64,000 bases of DNA from Pseudo-nitzschia pungens (Eukaryota; Bacillariophyta; Bacillariophyceae; Bacillariales; Bacillariaceae). The position numbers were made by a program, and so were the translations under genes. Position 1 is the stretch's first letter. The number at the start of each line of letters is the position of its first letter. Below, one piece after another: positions 1 to 10,664 of this stretch. Location: assembly GCA_037355855.1 (NCBI GenBank), contig CM074766.1, positions 1,426,001 through 1,490,000 on the forward strand, read 5' to 3'. Below the pieces are notes generated by a model that saw only the letters and a program-made list of their open reading frames with translations, ran no database searches and was not told the origin of the DNA.

Positions 1-2
1 AT

Positions 3-1328
3 GTTGATAACAGCACAAAAAAACTGGTCGAGATTAATTCTGCTCTGCGTGATAAAATTCGTGAAATGACGTCGGAGCAATCGGCAGCGGCGGAACAAAT
101 ACTGGCTATGGAATCTCACAAGTTGGGACTTACCGGGAAAGTGGAGGATCTGCAAAATCTTGTCGATGAACTGATTGCCTCTTTTGAAATCAAGGAAGGA
201 AAGCTTCAGGCTACAATTAACCAAATTGATTCTGAGAAGAACGAGATCTCCCAGATATGTACTGCGCAGGAAACACAAATCTCTACTTTACGTGAACAAA
301 TAGAGGTGTCGAAAGCGTATGAGGAAGAATCCACAACACTTCGACGCACTCTCTCCGAATTGGAAAATAAATTGCTTGAGCAAGACCGGCTTCTTCTTCA
401 GAAAGACGCTGCGGCACAAGATTTATTTCATCAGCTTCAGAATAAAGGTGCTGCGCCTATTGAGAGTGCTGAATTGGAAATGCTACGCCAAAAGGTTCAA
501 GATATGGAGGCCTCTACCGCCCTCGATAAGGAGCGGCTGCGGGAATTGGGTGTCAGGTGCGAAGATGCAGAACTTGAATTAACCCGTACCAAAGAAGAGC
601 TACAATCTTCTGAAGAAATGGCGCAGCAACTGCAAGATGATCTGTATTTGAAGCAAGATACGGAATCAAAAAATCAAATGCTGGAATCCCGTCTGGATCA
701 AATCGAACGCGAACTCATGGTTGCAAAAGGAGAAGAAGTAAAGTATCGCAAGGCGGCGTCTGATCTAAGACATGAATTAAACCGTCGTGACGATTCGTCG
801 ATCACAAAAAGAAGCGAAATTTCTGGAGAACTTGTGGCTCTGCAACAACAGGTCGAGACTTTCCAGCGGGAGAGAGATGAGACAGCATCGGAAGTTCGTA
901 TCCGTCAGGAAGCTATGGAGCAAGATTTACTTGCACTCAAACAAACGATGGCGGAAAAGGACGATCAAATTGCCACTTTAGGGCACCAAATGGAGGCCAT
1001 AACCTCTGACCTTTCTCAATCGCAGGAAGAATCACGAACGAAGCAACGGATCATCGACGAGCTTACGACAGAGCTTGACAAAGTCAAATCAATTGCACCC
1101 CCACCTAGTTCATCGGAAATCTTGGAAATTGCACGGGACCAAGCAGAAAACATTGATAGCATGCGATCGCAAATCATTTGGTTGGCACAGAAATTAGAAG
1201 ATTCTGAAAATAAACGCGCTGAAGCTATTGAAAATGTCGAAAAGGAACGTCAAAAGAACGCAGATGCACTGCGTCGAATGACTGATACAATGAAGCGTTT
1301 TTATGCGACGTTAAACATGAGTGACTAG
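3..1328 (+). CDS. Coiled-coil protein, 5'-truncated by the window edge
   Basis: The reading frame is open from the first bases of the window and ends at a TAG at 1326-1328, so this is the C-terminal part (about 441 residues) of a longer protein. The composition is almost entirely E, K, Q, L, R, S and D with heptad-like leucine spacing and no recognisable globular domain, which indicates one long coiled coil. The only break is a short PPPSSS stretch about 75 residues before the end. An in-frame ATG at 66 is internal and there is no reason to treat it as the start. Proteins of this shape are usually golgins, kinesin tails, centrosomal or structural filaments, but nothing here separates these. 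No intron is needed in the visible part. Confidence 0.75.
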   Translation, partial: VDNSTKKLVEINSALRDKIREMTSEQSAAAEQILAMESHKLGLTGKVEDLQNLVDELIASFEIKEGKLQATINQIDSEKNEISQICTAQETQISTLREQIEVSKAYEEESTTLRRTLSELENKLLEQDRLLLQKDAAAQDLFHQLQNKGAAPIESAELEMLRQKVQDMEASTALDKERLRELGVRCEDAELELTRTKEELQSSEEMAQQLQDDLYLKQDTESKNQMLESRLDQIERELMVAKGEEVKYRKAASDLRHELNRRDDSSITKRSEISGELVALQQQVETFQRERDETASEVRIRQEAMEQDLLALKQTMAEKDDQIATLGHQMEAITSDLSQSQEESRTKQRIIDELTTELDKVKSIAPPPSSSEILEIARDQAENIDSMRSQIIWLAQKLEDSENKRAEAIENVEKERQKNADALRRMTDTMKRFYATLNMSD

Positions 1329-2686
1329 CGTTTTCTAAGAATAATTAGAAAGAGTTTAACTATAACGAGGAAGTACCAGTCCTTATTTTCCTGAAGCATA
1401 ATCAATCACGCTTCGATCCTTACATACTTCATTAACTCCAGCATTCAGTCGAACCACTGGACCTAACTGTGTCGAGTCGGTGTTTGAATCAGCACCTTCT
1501 GAATGCAATAGTATTCACTTGCAGGCTACCACACGCACCATTCATTGAATTTGTCTTCCCTACAGAATAACTTTGAATTCCAACCCAGGGAAACAATTTT
1601 CTCCTCTCTAGATGCAATGAGATGGAGGGGAGGAAAGCAACGAACACAAAGAAAAGCAATTGAAGGTCGCTTTATTTCAGACGTGAGCAGGAGCCTTATT
1701 GAGAACTGGAGATAATTTTTTCTTGAAGCAACTCCTTGTCTCAGTACCTAACACCCAAGCATGCATATCTACTGCTTCTAGTTGAAGAGTGCCGCATGAT
1801 TACACAAGCATTGGATTTTGGAGGTGGTCTCCATAAGAATGGATCGCATTTCAGTCTAATTGTTGCTGGTTTGCTTTTACTCTATACCCTTGACTGTGTA
1901 CAGTTCTGACTAAAGTAAACAAATATATTTGGAACTACTACTACTAACTGGTGATCCAATCAGAAGTGAGCTGTATTCTACTATTTCTATTGCTGGCTGA
2001 GAATGACTTCATCAAAACCCAGCCTGAAATACAACAGAAGTTTGATCATAGCACTTCTGAATAAAACAAGAAAGCACTCTTTCAACTACAATGTCAAAGA
2101 CAGTGATGGCAAGTATCATGATGCCTTCTCGTACTCGGTGCAAAATGCAGTGGGTTCTACTTCATGTACCAGAACCGTAAGGTTACCGTACGTCAAAATT
2201 AGCATGCAGTAAACCTTACGTCTTAACCTTACCGTTCGTACCGTAAGATTAACTGGTAAGATTTATCCTTAAGGTTTACTTCGTACTATTAATTACGAAG
2301 TATTATTATTTTTTTAGATCTCTACAGCGATACTCGCGACAGGGAGCGAAACTACTACCTCTAGAGAGCAAGCGTATCAGTGGTGACTACGAAGAAGTAA
2401 CCTTACTTTTTCTCGTATTATCGATACCAGTAAGGTTAGTACGTATTCGTACTCGTGCTCGTTGTACATTTTTTGTTACAAAATTACATATTTTTTTTAA
2501 AAAAATACGAATTACTTCTACTTCTTACTAATATTATCGGTATTACTTCTACCAGTATTATTTTTTCAAAATTACAATACGACTCGTACGTGTAGAAATT
2601 TTTTACTATTATTTGGAAGTAAGCTTCATTTTTAATTTTTTTGGCGTTGTGTTCCGTCACGCAGGTCAGGACTGAATCACTTTTGG

Positions 2687-3449
2687 TGCGGGAAATCATA
2701 TTTTCCTACAGTCGGTCCTCCAAAAAACATGTGTTGAGGGAATGGAAACTACATTTAAGGGAAAAAATGAAGAAATTCCCGTAGAAGCAAAAAACGCTCC
2801 CTTAGAAGGAAAAAACGCTCCCGTAGAAGCACAAAACGCTCCCGCAGAAGCACAAAACGAAAAAAATTCCCGCAGCCACCAATTTTGAAATTGGTGGCTG
2901 CGGGAATTTTTTTCATTTCCCTCAGCTGAAGGAATTTTTTTTGCTTCTGCGGGAGCGTTTTTTGCTTCTACGGGAGCGTTTTGAATGCTGAGGGAACGTT
3001 CTTAAATGCTACGGGAACATTTTTAACGCTGAGGGAATATTTTTAACTCCGCTACTACCGGTACTCCAATTTGTTTTAGCTTGCTCCAGTGTATTCAAGC
3101 CTTGATCCAATTTATTTAAGCTTAATCCATTGTATTTAAGCTTGCTCCAGCGTATTTAGGCTTGCTCCAATTTTTTTTATACGCTGATCCAGTTTTTTCG
3201 AACTTTCCTTCAGTCTGCCGGAATTTTTTTTTTTCCCGCAGCCACCAATTTCGGTTTTGGTGGCTGCGGGAATTTTTTTTTCCCTCAGCTGCAGGAGTTT
3301 TTCATTTTTAGGGAGAAACGGTAACCGGGAATTTATTTTTTTTTGCTTCTGCGGGAATTTCTTCATTTTTTTTTCCCTTAAATGTAGTTTCGATTCCCTC
3401 AACACATGTTTTTTGGACGACGAACTGTAGAAAAATATGATTTCCCGCA
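2687..3449. mobile_element. Foldback element with ~100-bp terminal inverted repeats
   Basis: The left arm (about 2687-2788) and the right arm (about 3345-3449) are inverted copies. Both begin TGCGGGAAATCATATTTT and both include the AACATGTGTTGAGGGAAT segment and a TTTAAGGGAAAAAA segment. The interior is nested: repeated AACGCTCCC / GTAGAAGC units on the left recur inverted on the right. Two separate hairpins built on CCCGCAGCCACCAATTT lie at 2861-2912 and 3231-3282. A further set of CTTGCTCCAG units lies at about 3080-3180. There is no transposase-like frame, so it would be non-autonomous. I could not recognise a target-site duplication. Confidence 0.75.
2861..2912. repeat. Near-perfect 25-bp hairpin inside the foldback element
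   Basis: Arms of 25 bases, starting AAAAAATTCCCGCAGCC, are separated by a 2-base loop around 2886-2887. The same stem sequence reappears in a second hairpin at 3231-3282 with a slightly different loop. An extruded cruciform or very stable RNA stem is expected if the region is single-stranded or transcribed. Confidence 0.85.
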
Positions 3450-4460
3450 GACTCAGTATACTGTACAGGTGAGGGAGGTCGCTTGGGCCGAGGTGATACT
3501 GATGAAACGTGAAAGACAGCCTCAGACACTGACAAGAATTGCCTCAACGGTCCGTCATCCCAATCGTGCGCGAGGCCATCCGCACGATAAACGGTATCGT
3601 ATACTTTTATCGAAACTGACATGCTCGTTTTCTCAGGAAATCAACTCCCAAAATGGGCGACCCTCTCCACAACTGAACGGAAGTCGAGCCCCGATACGTC
3701 TTTTTCCGATAGTCGCACGCGAGCCAGACTTTTGAGAAAAAAAGAAGCAAGGGCGCACTACTTACTATTAACTCGTGTGAATGCGAAATTAGAACGCGAT
3801 CATCCCAATCCGAGAACCCATGCTTCTTTCTTAGTATCAGGTGGAAACCCAAGAGTTGATGCAGATACCACTCGATTCTGGTAATCCAAAGACGAAGCCG
3901 ACACAGCAAAGCAACATCCCATCGACCAAATTTTGTGTTTGTGGTGGACTAACAGAGCCGGAAAACGATATCAATCCTATTGATAGTAGACGACAAACAA
4001 CGTTAGTTTGACATTCAGTATCCATTATCCACCACTTTTTGGATTGGAGGAAAACAATCAGAGCCAGAAACCTCGATCGTTATTTAGTTTGTTTGGTTTG
4101 CCTGCTCCGTGTTGAGATTAGAACGTTGGAGATACGAGAAGAGAACAGAAGAAGCTACCGAATGTTGAACGAATAAATTATTTGAGAGTCGACTATCGGT
4201 TTGGTTTTGTAATTGTTTGTTCGGTGGCGTCGGTACATTACGTACACCACCGAGTCCCCGCCTTAAACTTCATCACGCCTTTTGAAAATCATCGCTATTG
4301 TGATCGATCCCGCTGCATCCAAAGTGGGTCATCGAGAAGGATCTTAGCTCAGCGCAACTGAAAACAAATCGAAACGAAACGGAACCGAATTCAATTGAAA
4401 CGAAAATTGAAACGAAAATCGAATCGAAACTCGAATCGAAACATATCACCTAAACAGAGA

Positions 4461-6971
4461 ATGACCGAGGATAATTGTTATCCAGGGTCAGGAAGAACAG
4501 GAGCACAAAAACCGTCAAAGCGCCGTTCTCGTTCATGTGGACCGCCGTCGTATGGATCTACAATCTCTAAGGGGGGTGTTCCTACCGTTGTCGCTTTGAA
4601 GGGTGGCGTTCGAGGAGGCCATTCGGTTGTGTCTTCTCACAACTTGCACCGTCCACACCAACCCCTCGGACTTTCTCCAGGAGATTACGGAGAGGGTCGT
4701 TTGAACAGAATGGCTAATCCACAGTTTTGGCCAAAAGGCTTTACGAATGTTGGGAATACGTGCTATGCCAACGCTGCGCTGCAATGTCTGCTAAGCACTG
4801 CTCTGACAAGCGCGCTTTTGGATCCCAAAACGATGCCACTATTACGAAGGTACTCATCGAATCCGAATTTGCTTGCAATGGGTAGTGGAAGTGTAGACTC
4901 TTCCGATGACGATGACGGCAGCGATGATTGTGGTCTAAGCATCGATAACGATGTTGACGAAGAGGAAGACGGAATTTTCTTGGACAGCAAAGGCGTACTT
5001 TTGTCCAAGTCGTTTTCCCCGACCCAGGACTCCTCAAAAATTCTTGGTAGCAAAAAGTCAGAAAGGAAGGCAGCAAAAGCAAAGAAGAAGAAGAAACGGG
5101 AGGCGAGGCGAGCTAAAGCAGAAGACGCGGCCAAGCGAAAAGAACGGGAACAGCGGAGAATGGAGGAAACTTGCAAGTGGTTGACGGGAGAACTCACTAG
5201 CATTGCTCAGGAGTACATGGAAGACTCGAGTTCTTCGTTGAGACAATCTCCGGTGGGTGGGAGTTCACTTCAAGCGCGAACTTCGTTTGTGGGGTGGTTG
5301 TCCTCTTCGTACAATCAAACCTTGGGAATTGGAGGACAGCAATCGCAAAACACCCACGGGGTAGTAAATCCCGGGAGCATCACGAGGCATCCAAATCGCC
5401 TGTCACAGTGCCTGAAACCCTATCAACAAGAAGATGCTCACGAGTTTTTGCGAGCTCTGCTTTCAAACCTTGTCATGAATGGTCATAACAGACAACTCTC
5501 GAGTCTTTTTGACGGTCTGCTTGAAAGCTCCGTCACCTGTCAGACATGCGGAAGGGCAAGTCTAACCAGAGATAGGTACATGGATCTAAGTGTGGATATC
5601 AACGATGTCGAAATTCGGACTCTGGACGATGCCTTGTTTGAATTCACGAAGGATGAAACGTTAACCGAAGACAATGCCGTCTTTTGTCAGAGGTGTCGAA
5701 AGAAACAATCGGTGACGAAGGGACTCAGATTGGCAACCGCACCTTCGATATTAGTGGTGCACTTGAAGCGATTCGCTTTCAACGATTATGGAAGATTAGT
5801 GCGGCTCCACAAACGTATTGAGTTTCCTAATCGATTGGAGATCGGAGACTACATGTCCAATCTCAACAAGGCACGACCGCCTGCCTACGAGTTGGTCGGG
5901 GTTTTGGTACATCAAGGTCAAACGTGCGCGAGCGGGCATTACCTCTCGTTTGTAAAGAAGAATGGGGAATGGTTTAAGTGTAACGACAGCGAAGTGTCGA
6001 AGGTGGAAGAAAGCACTGTAATGATCCAACAGGCCTACATATTAATGTACGAAGTATCGGGAATGCGTGAGAACACCTATTTTCGGCCGAAACCACTGCG
6101 CAAAGAGGCTTCGATCATGTCTACGATTGAATCATCGGACGACGCAACCTTACCCAGAGAAGACTTTTCTGTCTGTGGTACGCACTGGTCAGCCAGTGAT
6201 AAGTCATCGAGCAAGAGGTCATGTAGTTATAGAGATGGGGTTGGTACCTACAACAATCCGTTTGGGAGCGATCACCCTGGCATCTCGAAGAACGGTGAAT
6301 CAACTTCGAAATCAATCTTTCAAGTTCTCAAGGAAACTGGCGGTCGGCTGATGTCCGACATATGTTGTGATAGTATCTTGCATGAACCAGAAGAAGGGCA
6401 CCTTCTTGACGATAGGACAGTGTACATCGAAAATAACGAAGAGTTAAGCATCAATAATATGGGGCACCGCCGCTTTACTTCTGGCAAATATGCCCACGAA
6501 TGCGAATCGGTTGATACTCAAGACTCTTTGATTCGACGACAGTCATTATTGAGCAATCATAGACCACCCAGTCCTATCCATATATTGGAGGTCCAGCCCA
6601 AGTTAAAATCCAGAGGATCTCATCGGTCTCAAACCGCACCTAGACAGCGTGTCGATACCATCCATCCGACACGTTACACCACTTTAACACCGCGCATTGA
6701 CGGAAACGGTCAATCGCAACCCCATTTCCGTACGTTCGGTTCGAATGGAAATCTGTTTACCATGGTCAATGACACGAACGATAATGTGTCAATATCTTCG
6801 AGGAGCACTCTGACGAAACGCAGCAGAGATTCCGTCCGATCCAGAGAAGCTCGTCACTCCTTCCAAACGACAACATCCGGTACAAGGTATAACATGGCAT
6901 CGAATCGTGACATCCTGCCTTTCCCTCCTCGCAATCCTGGAAGGCATCGCGGAAAATCACTGCAGGGATAA
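4461..6971 (+). CDS. Ubiquitin-specific protease (USP/UBP, peptidase C19)
   Basis: An 836-residue deubiquitinase that should cleave ubiquitin from substrates in the cytosol or nucleus. The Cys box GFTNVGNTCYANAALQ places the nucleophile at Cys101. A CxxC...CxxC zinc ribbon lies at Cys360/363 and Cys409/412. The His box (ASGHYLSF) gives His493 and the following CND gives Asp509, so the full triad is present. The catalytic domain is split by about 170 residues of acidic (poly-D/E) then Lys/Arg-rich sequence between the Cys box and the QQEDAHEFL motif. About 300 residues after the catalytic domain are Ser-rich and look disordered. The frame is open upstream of 4461, but 4461 is the first ATG. 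The layout resembles the USP36/USP42 class, but I cannot assign an orthologue. Confidence 0.93.
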   Translation: MTEDNCYPGSGRTGAQKPSKRRSRSCGPPSYGSTISKGGVPTVVALKGGVRGGHSVVSSHNLHRPHQPLGLSPGDYGEGRLNRMANPQFWPKGFTNVGNTCYANAALQCLLSTALTSALLDPKTMPLLRRYSSNPNLLAMGSGSVDSSDDDDGSDDCGLSIDNDVDEEEDGIFLDSKGVLLSKSFSPTQDSSKILGSKKSERKAAKAKKKKKREARRAKAEDAAKRKEREQRRMEETCKWLTGELTSIAQEYMEDSSSSLRQSPVGGSSLQARTSFVGWLSSSYNQTLGIGGQQSQNTHGVVNPGSITRHPNRLSQCLKPYQQEDAHEFLRALLSNLVMNGHNRQLSSLFDGLLESSVTCQTCGRASLTRDRYMDLSVDINDVEIRTLDDALFEFTKDETLTEDNAVFCQRCRKKQSVTKGLRLATAPSILVVHLKRFAFNDYGRLVRLHKRIEFPNRLEIGDYMSNLNKARPPAYELVGVLVHQGQTCASGHYLSFVKKNGEWFKCNDSEVSKVEESTVMIQQAYILMYEVSGMRENTYFRPKPLRKEASIMSTIESSDDATLPREDFSVCGTHWSASDKSSSKRSCSYRDGVGTYNNPFGSDHPGISKNGESTSKSIFQVLKETGGRLMSDICCDSILHEPEEGHLLDDRTVYIENNEELSINNMGHRRFTSGKYAHECESVDTQDSLIRRQSLLSNHRPPSPIHILEVQPKLKSRGSHRSQTAPRQRVDTIHPTRYTTLTPRIDGNGQSQPHFRTFGSNGNLFTMVNDTNDNVSISSRSTLTKRSRDSVRSREARHSFQTTTSGTRYNMASNRDILPFPPRNPGRHRGKSLQG

Positions 6972-7725
6972 ACCAGCATCTGTTCTTTTTTTGGGATATA
7001 AGCTCTGTCGTAACCAAAAATTTTAATACAAATTTGAACAGATATAGATCTTCCCAATTCTAGATTGAAATTCAGAGTAATTTTTTTGGTTCAGTTTAAT
7101 CTTACCGTGACAAAGTACCGGTACGAAGTATCGGTACTAGTATGGATACGTTTTGTTCTTTACCGTAATCTTACTCACTAAAATACCTTGCGCACTCGTA
7201 CACGTATTTCGCAGGAATGAATCTCAATTTGTAGGTAAATCTTAGCAAAAATCTGAAGAACAACAGAAGCGCTCCTCCCAGTAAGATTAGGCTTGCCTTA
7301 CTCGTACCGGTACGAGTGTCTCTGAGAACTTACTTACAGTATGGCGTGATGTTCCATGTTTCCCTTCTCCAGTCATACCGGTACGGTAATTACACCAGAC
7401 GTTCGCATAAATTCATCATACAAAAGATCTAAAGACCAGGTCGTACGATCTGCCTACCGTACAAGGCATTACATACCGTAGAAGAAGCTCAAAATGCATT
7501 GTTTTTTTTTTTCAGCACGTTCAAGACTTGAAGAGAGAGACACGAGACATAGGGTACAGTTAGACTCTTCTAGTCGGGGCACTACAGAACAAACATGAAT
7601 AGGACTACTAGGGTTGCAACCAAATCACTGGAGTGACGAACTATCGCGACAAACATAATCATTCGGACAAAACACAAACGCAACAAACGGAACGAGACAT
7701 TCCAACTTCAATTGCCAATTCAAAG
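6972..7725. other. Intergenic spacer
   Basis: No gene was found. The stretch from 7100 to 7470 is rich in the TACCGGTA / GTAAGATTA words typical of spacers in this window. A poly-T tract ending in CAG lies near 7502-7517. A short ATG frame at 7595 ends after 13 codons, upstream of the next gene. Confidence 0.5.
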
Positions 7726-8286
7726 ATGACGAATCCGACCGAAGCCAACGCCAGGGTACGTGTAGAGAAGATACCTAGTGTCATTAACGTCACCGTTCAC
7801 GAACAAAAAAAAGATATGGGCAAGGGCGATGACAATGGGAAGGACAATGTCAAATACCAACGCCCGACCAGTGATAAGAAAAAACCGATGGTGACGCTCT
7901 GGCTATCGTTTGTTGCCTACTGGAAAAAGATTTGCTCTGGCCTATACGAGTCGACGGTACGTTTCGCAGCGGAATTCATAGGCGATGTACTAACCCACCC
8001 AAGGGTTCACGACACGATGACATCAATTATTGTCGAGGCGATCAATCGGTTCATCGACCAGGAGGACATCGCCACCAAGATGGACTCTACGGTCCGGCGG
8101 ATAATGTTCGACAGGGAGACGACTCAGGAAACCTCGCGGGCCCTCGGCGAGGAGGTCGTGCCATTGATGAAAGGATTCGTCGGCGGGGTGACCGCGTCAC
8201 TGACCCCTGCGGTCCTCAGGAAGAGACGGGGCATTTCGAAGCCGAAGAACGACCGGCTCAACAGCAGCCTGTCGACGATCGATTGA
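7726..8286 (+). CDS. Uncharacterised helical protein, 186 aa
   Basis: I do not recognise a named family. The ATG at 7726 is the first in the frame; an upstream GTG at 7633 is not a credible eukaryotic start. Residues 1-60 are polar and probably disordered (Lys- and Asp-rich). Residues about 62-160 are predicted to be helical, with a hydrophobic patch (TLWLSFVAYW) and a conserved-looking segment around HPRVHDTMTSIIVEAINRFI. The C-terminus is basic (RKRRG). No signal peptide is visible. A 3' homopolymer run (C then A, 8304-8331) follows the stop. Codon use and the continuous frame support a real gene, but function is unknown. Confidence 0.65.
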   Translation: MTNPTEANARVRVEKIPSVINVTVHEQKKDMGKGDDNGKDNVKYQRPTSDKKKPMVTLWLSFVAYWKKICSGLYESTVRFAAEFIGDVLTHPRVHDTMTSIIVEAINRFIDQEDIATKMDSTVRRIMFDRETTQETSRALGEEVVPLMKGFVGGVTASLTPAVLRKRRGISKPKNDRLNSSLSTID

Positions 8287-10664
8287 TTCAATCTTCAAGG
8301 AAGCCCCCCCCCCCCCCCCAAAAAAAAAAAATGCGACCACAACATTCCGTCCGATCCCCGGCTCGCGGTGGAAGTATGCGGAAGTCATACAGATTGGCAC
8401 GATGAAAAAACCTTGGGAGGTCCGACCGGTTTAATGTATGATGAAGAATATCATACGTACGGTAATATATTTTTTATCTGAGTATGAGGTCCAGACGCTG
8501 CACACCACTCAGCACTGTTCTTCTCACTCGTCTTTTAGATTTCAAAAGGCACCAAAATAGAACGATCATCAATCATACCGTACTACCTTACCCAATACCG
8601 ATTCAGCTGATCTTTTATTGCACCTCAAGGGAAGTTAATATGAATTAACTACGAAGTACTTCGTAGTAGTTCTTAACTAGTAATTTACTTGTACCTGCGA
8701 TGGTTGGACTACTACTACTAGTAGCTAGTAGCATCAAAACAGTACTACTACCAGTAGTAGTTTGATTCTTGCTGTACTACTACTAGCAGCAGTAGCCTCC
8801 TCCTCCTCACTCATACTAGCACTACTAGTAGTAGTACTTCGTATTTACTAGCAAGAAATCGTCGGCAGTTTGCTACTAGTTGTAGTATTACTACTAGTAG
8901 TAGTTTCAGTAGTAGTAGTACTACTGCTGGTTTTGTTGTTGCTGTTACTAATTTCTTACTATCTATCGCAGAGATGATAGTATTGTGGATGGGCAAATAC
9001 TAGTACCATCTGACTGCCATTTATTTTCTGTTTTGTACTACTGCTTCTCCTACTACCAGCCTTCAAATTGCGAGAACAAGAAGAAGAAGAAGAAGTAGTA
9101 GTAGTCGTACTATTGTTAGTATTAGTAGATCTATCGATCAGAATGTAGATCGCTTGCAGCGTCATGGCCCTCCTACTACTAGTAGTAGTAATTGGTATTA
9201 CTACTACTACTACTACTACTAACTAGTAGTACTAGTACCAGGTAGAAGAACTACTACTACTACTACTACTACTAATACGCCAAACGAAGAGCATTCTTTC
9301 TTCTTTTATTGGATTTTTTGAAGGTTGCGGCAAATCTCTGAAAGTTTACCTCATTCATTCATTTTTGGTGCCGGTATGACTGACACTTGAGATCCCTCTG
9401 AATTCTTTGTTTCAAACAGGAGTGCTGGTGCCAGCAGTCGGTGTATCGTACCCAGGAGGAACCATGTGGTGATTTTCACATCACCGACTCGTTTTCTCTT
9501 TCTTCTTATTCACGGCCATGATACTACGCACTAATGGATTATGTTCTTGTTATTGTTCTTTCTATCAAACAAGTGTCGAGGATTAAATAACTCCTCCTCT
9601 GGTGACACTCTAAAGAGGATGTTTTAGTAGCTAGTATTGTTGTTGTTCTACCAATAGTCGCTGCTGGTGATAGAGAGCGGGAACTGGTGATAGAAAGCAA
9701 GAATCTTGTGGGGGATAACTATGTACTGGGTCTCTACCAAGAAGAAACATTGCGATCTAACAAATAATGCTGATAAGAGGTGCACGTACGGCCGTTCTTG
9801 GGAGGAATGATGTGATATTCCGGCACCGGTTCAGTTATTATTCCGGGAAAAGAATGAGAAGCGTGTGAACTTCTTCGTTAAAGTGTGATTAATCTTTCAT
9901 CCTGTTTCTTCCAAGCAGATGTTACGGTAACCTTAATTACTATTAACGCCCGTTAATATTATTTTTCAGCCTCAGGCTATCCACCCAATAAAAGCCTTGT
10001 ATAAAAATTTACAGTAAACCTTACTTCTATACTTATCGACCTCCAATCATCAACTTCCACTGATCATTGAGAAAGGGTGTTTCTGGCTTCATTCGTGTTT
10101 CAGTATTGTTGTCACATATAGGCCTTACTTCATTTTCTTCACGTCTAGAAAACTTTTATCACAGCTCCCCAACACTTTTCGATCACGTTTGACCATTGAA
10201 GTTAAACGTATTAAACGTAAACTTCTGATGGGTACTAAATACTTTTGAGTGTTCGAATTCTAATTTTACTTAGGCCTTTCACAAAAATACAGGACCAAAA
10301 CCATATTCTGATATATTATGATATGAGACCTGAACAGATGGAACTTCGCCTTGCGAGCGGAATGTCAGATGGTATACATCAACCAAAACAGAAGATCGAC
10401 AAACAGAATATCTCTCAAAAGTGAGAGGTGAGAGCAACCATCGAAAATAATAAAAATTCGTCTCCACACAAAGTCATCCTTCCTCTACTCGTACAAGACT
10501 ACCTATTTTTTAAAAAAAGCCTTATTACGTTGCATCGCGAAAACGTTCAGAAGCAATCTATTGTCCCCTTGCTCATTGGGTTTTTGTGCACCTTCGAAGA
10601 CAACTCTGGAAATCCAATTTCCAAAACAAAGAACTTGCATATCGCATCCAACACGTTGAAAAAA
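8287..10664. other. Gene-free spacer, 2.4 kb
   Basis: A C-tract directly followed by an A-tract lies at 8304-8331. From 8640 to 9290 it is dominated by ACT/AGT trinucleotides (separate entry). From 9290 to 10664 it is plain AT-rich DNA with short open frames and no domain signal. The last 240 bases are open in the frame of the downstream RBR gene but contain no ATG, so I treat them as leader. Confidence 0.5.
8700..9290. repeat. ACT/AGT trinucleotide-rich tract
   Basis: Imperfect runs of TACTAC and TAGTAG alternate over roughly 600 bases, with perfect (ACT)n stretches at about 9198-9222 and 9250-9274. Because ACT and AGT are reverse complements and the orientations alternate, many local hairpins (TACTAGTA type) are possible. 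Similar but shorter tracts occur near 24780, 39650, 40360-40470, 41690, 46800 and 47350. Confidence 0.8.

Larger units (their letters stand above)
1329..4460. other. Intergenic region with foldback element and low-complexity DNA
   Basis: No credible coding sequence was found on either strand. The stretch from about 2160 to 2470 is rich in the GTAAGGTTA / ACCGTAC words that recur in other spacers. The foldback element at 2687-3449 fills the middle. From about 3450 to 4390 there are only short overlapping open frames without domain signal. Just upstream of the deubiquitinase (about 4360-4460) the DNA is a run of CGAAA-type repeats; this makes the upstream frame look open but it contains no ATG. 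Confidence 0.6.

Noticed and set aside
2003..2212. 69-codon ATG frame
   Set aside because: It runs into the GTAAGGTTA spacer words at its 3' end and has no recognisable feature.
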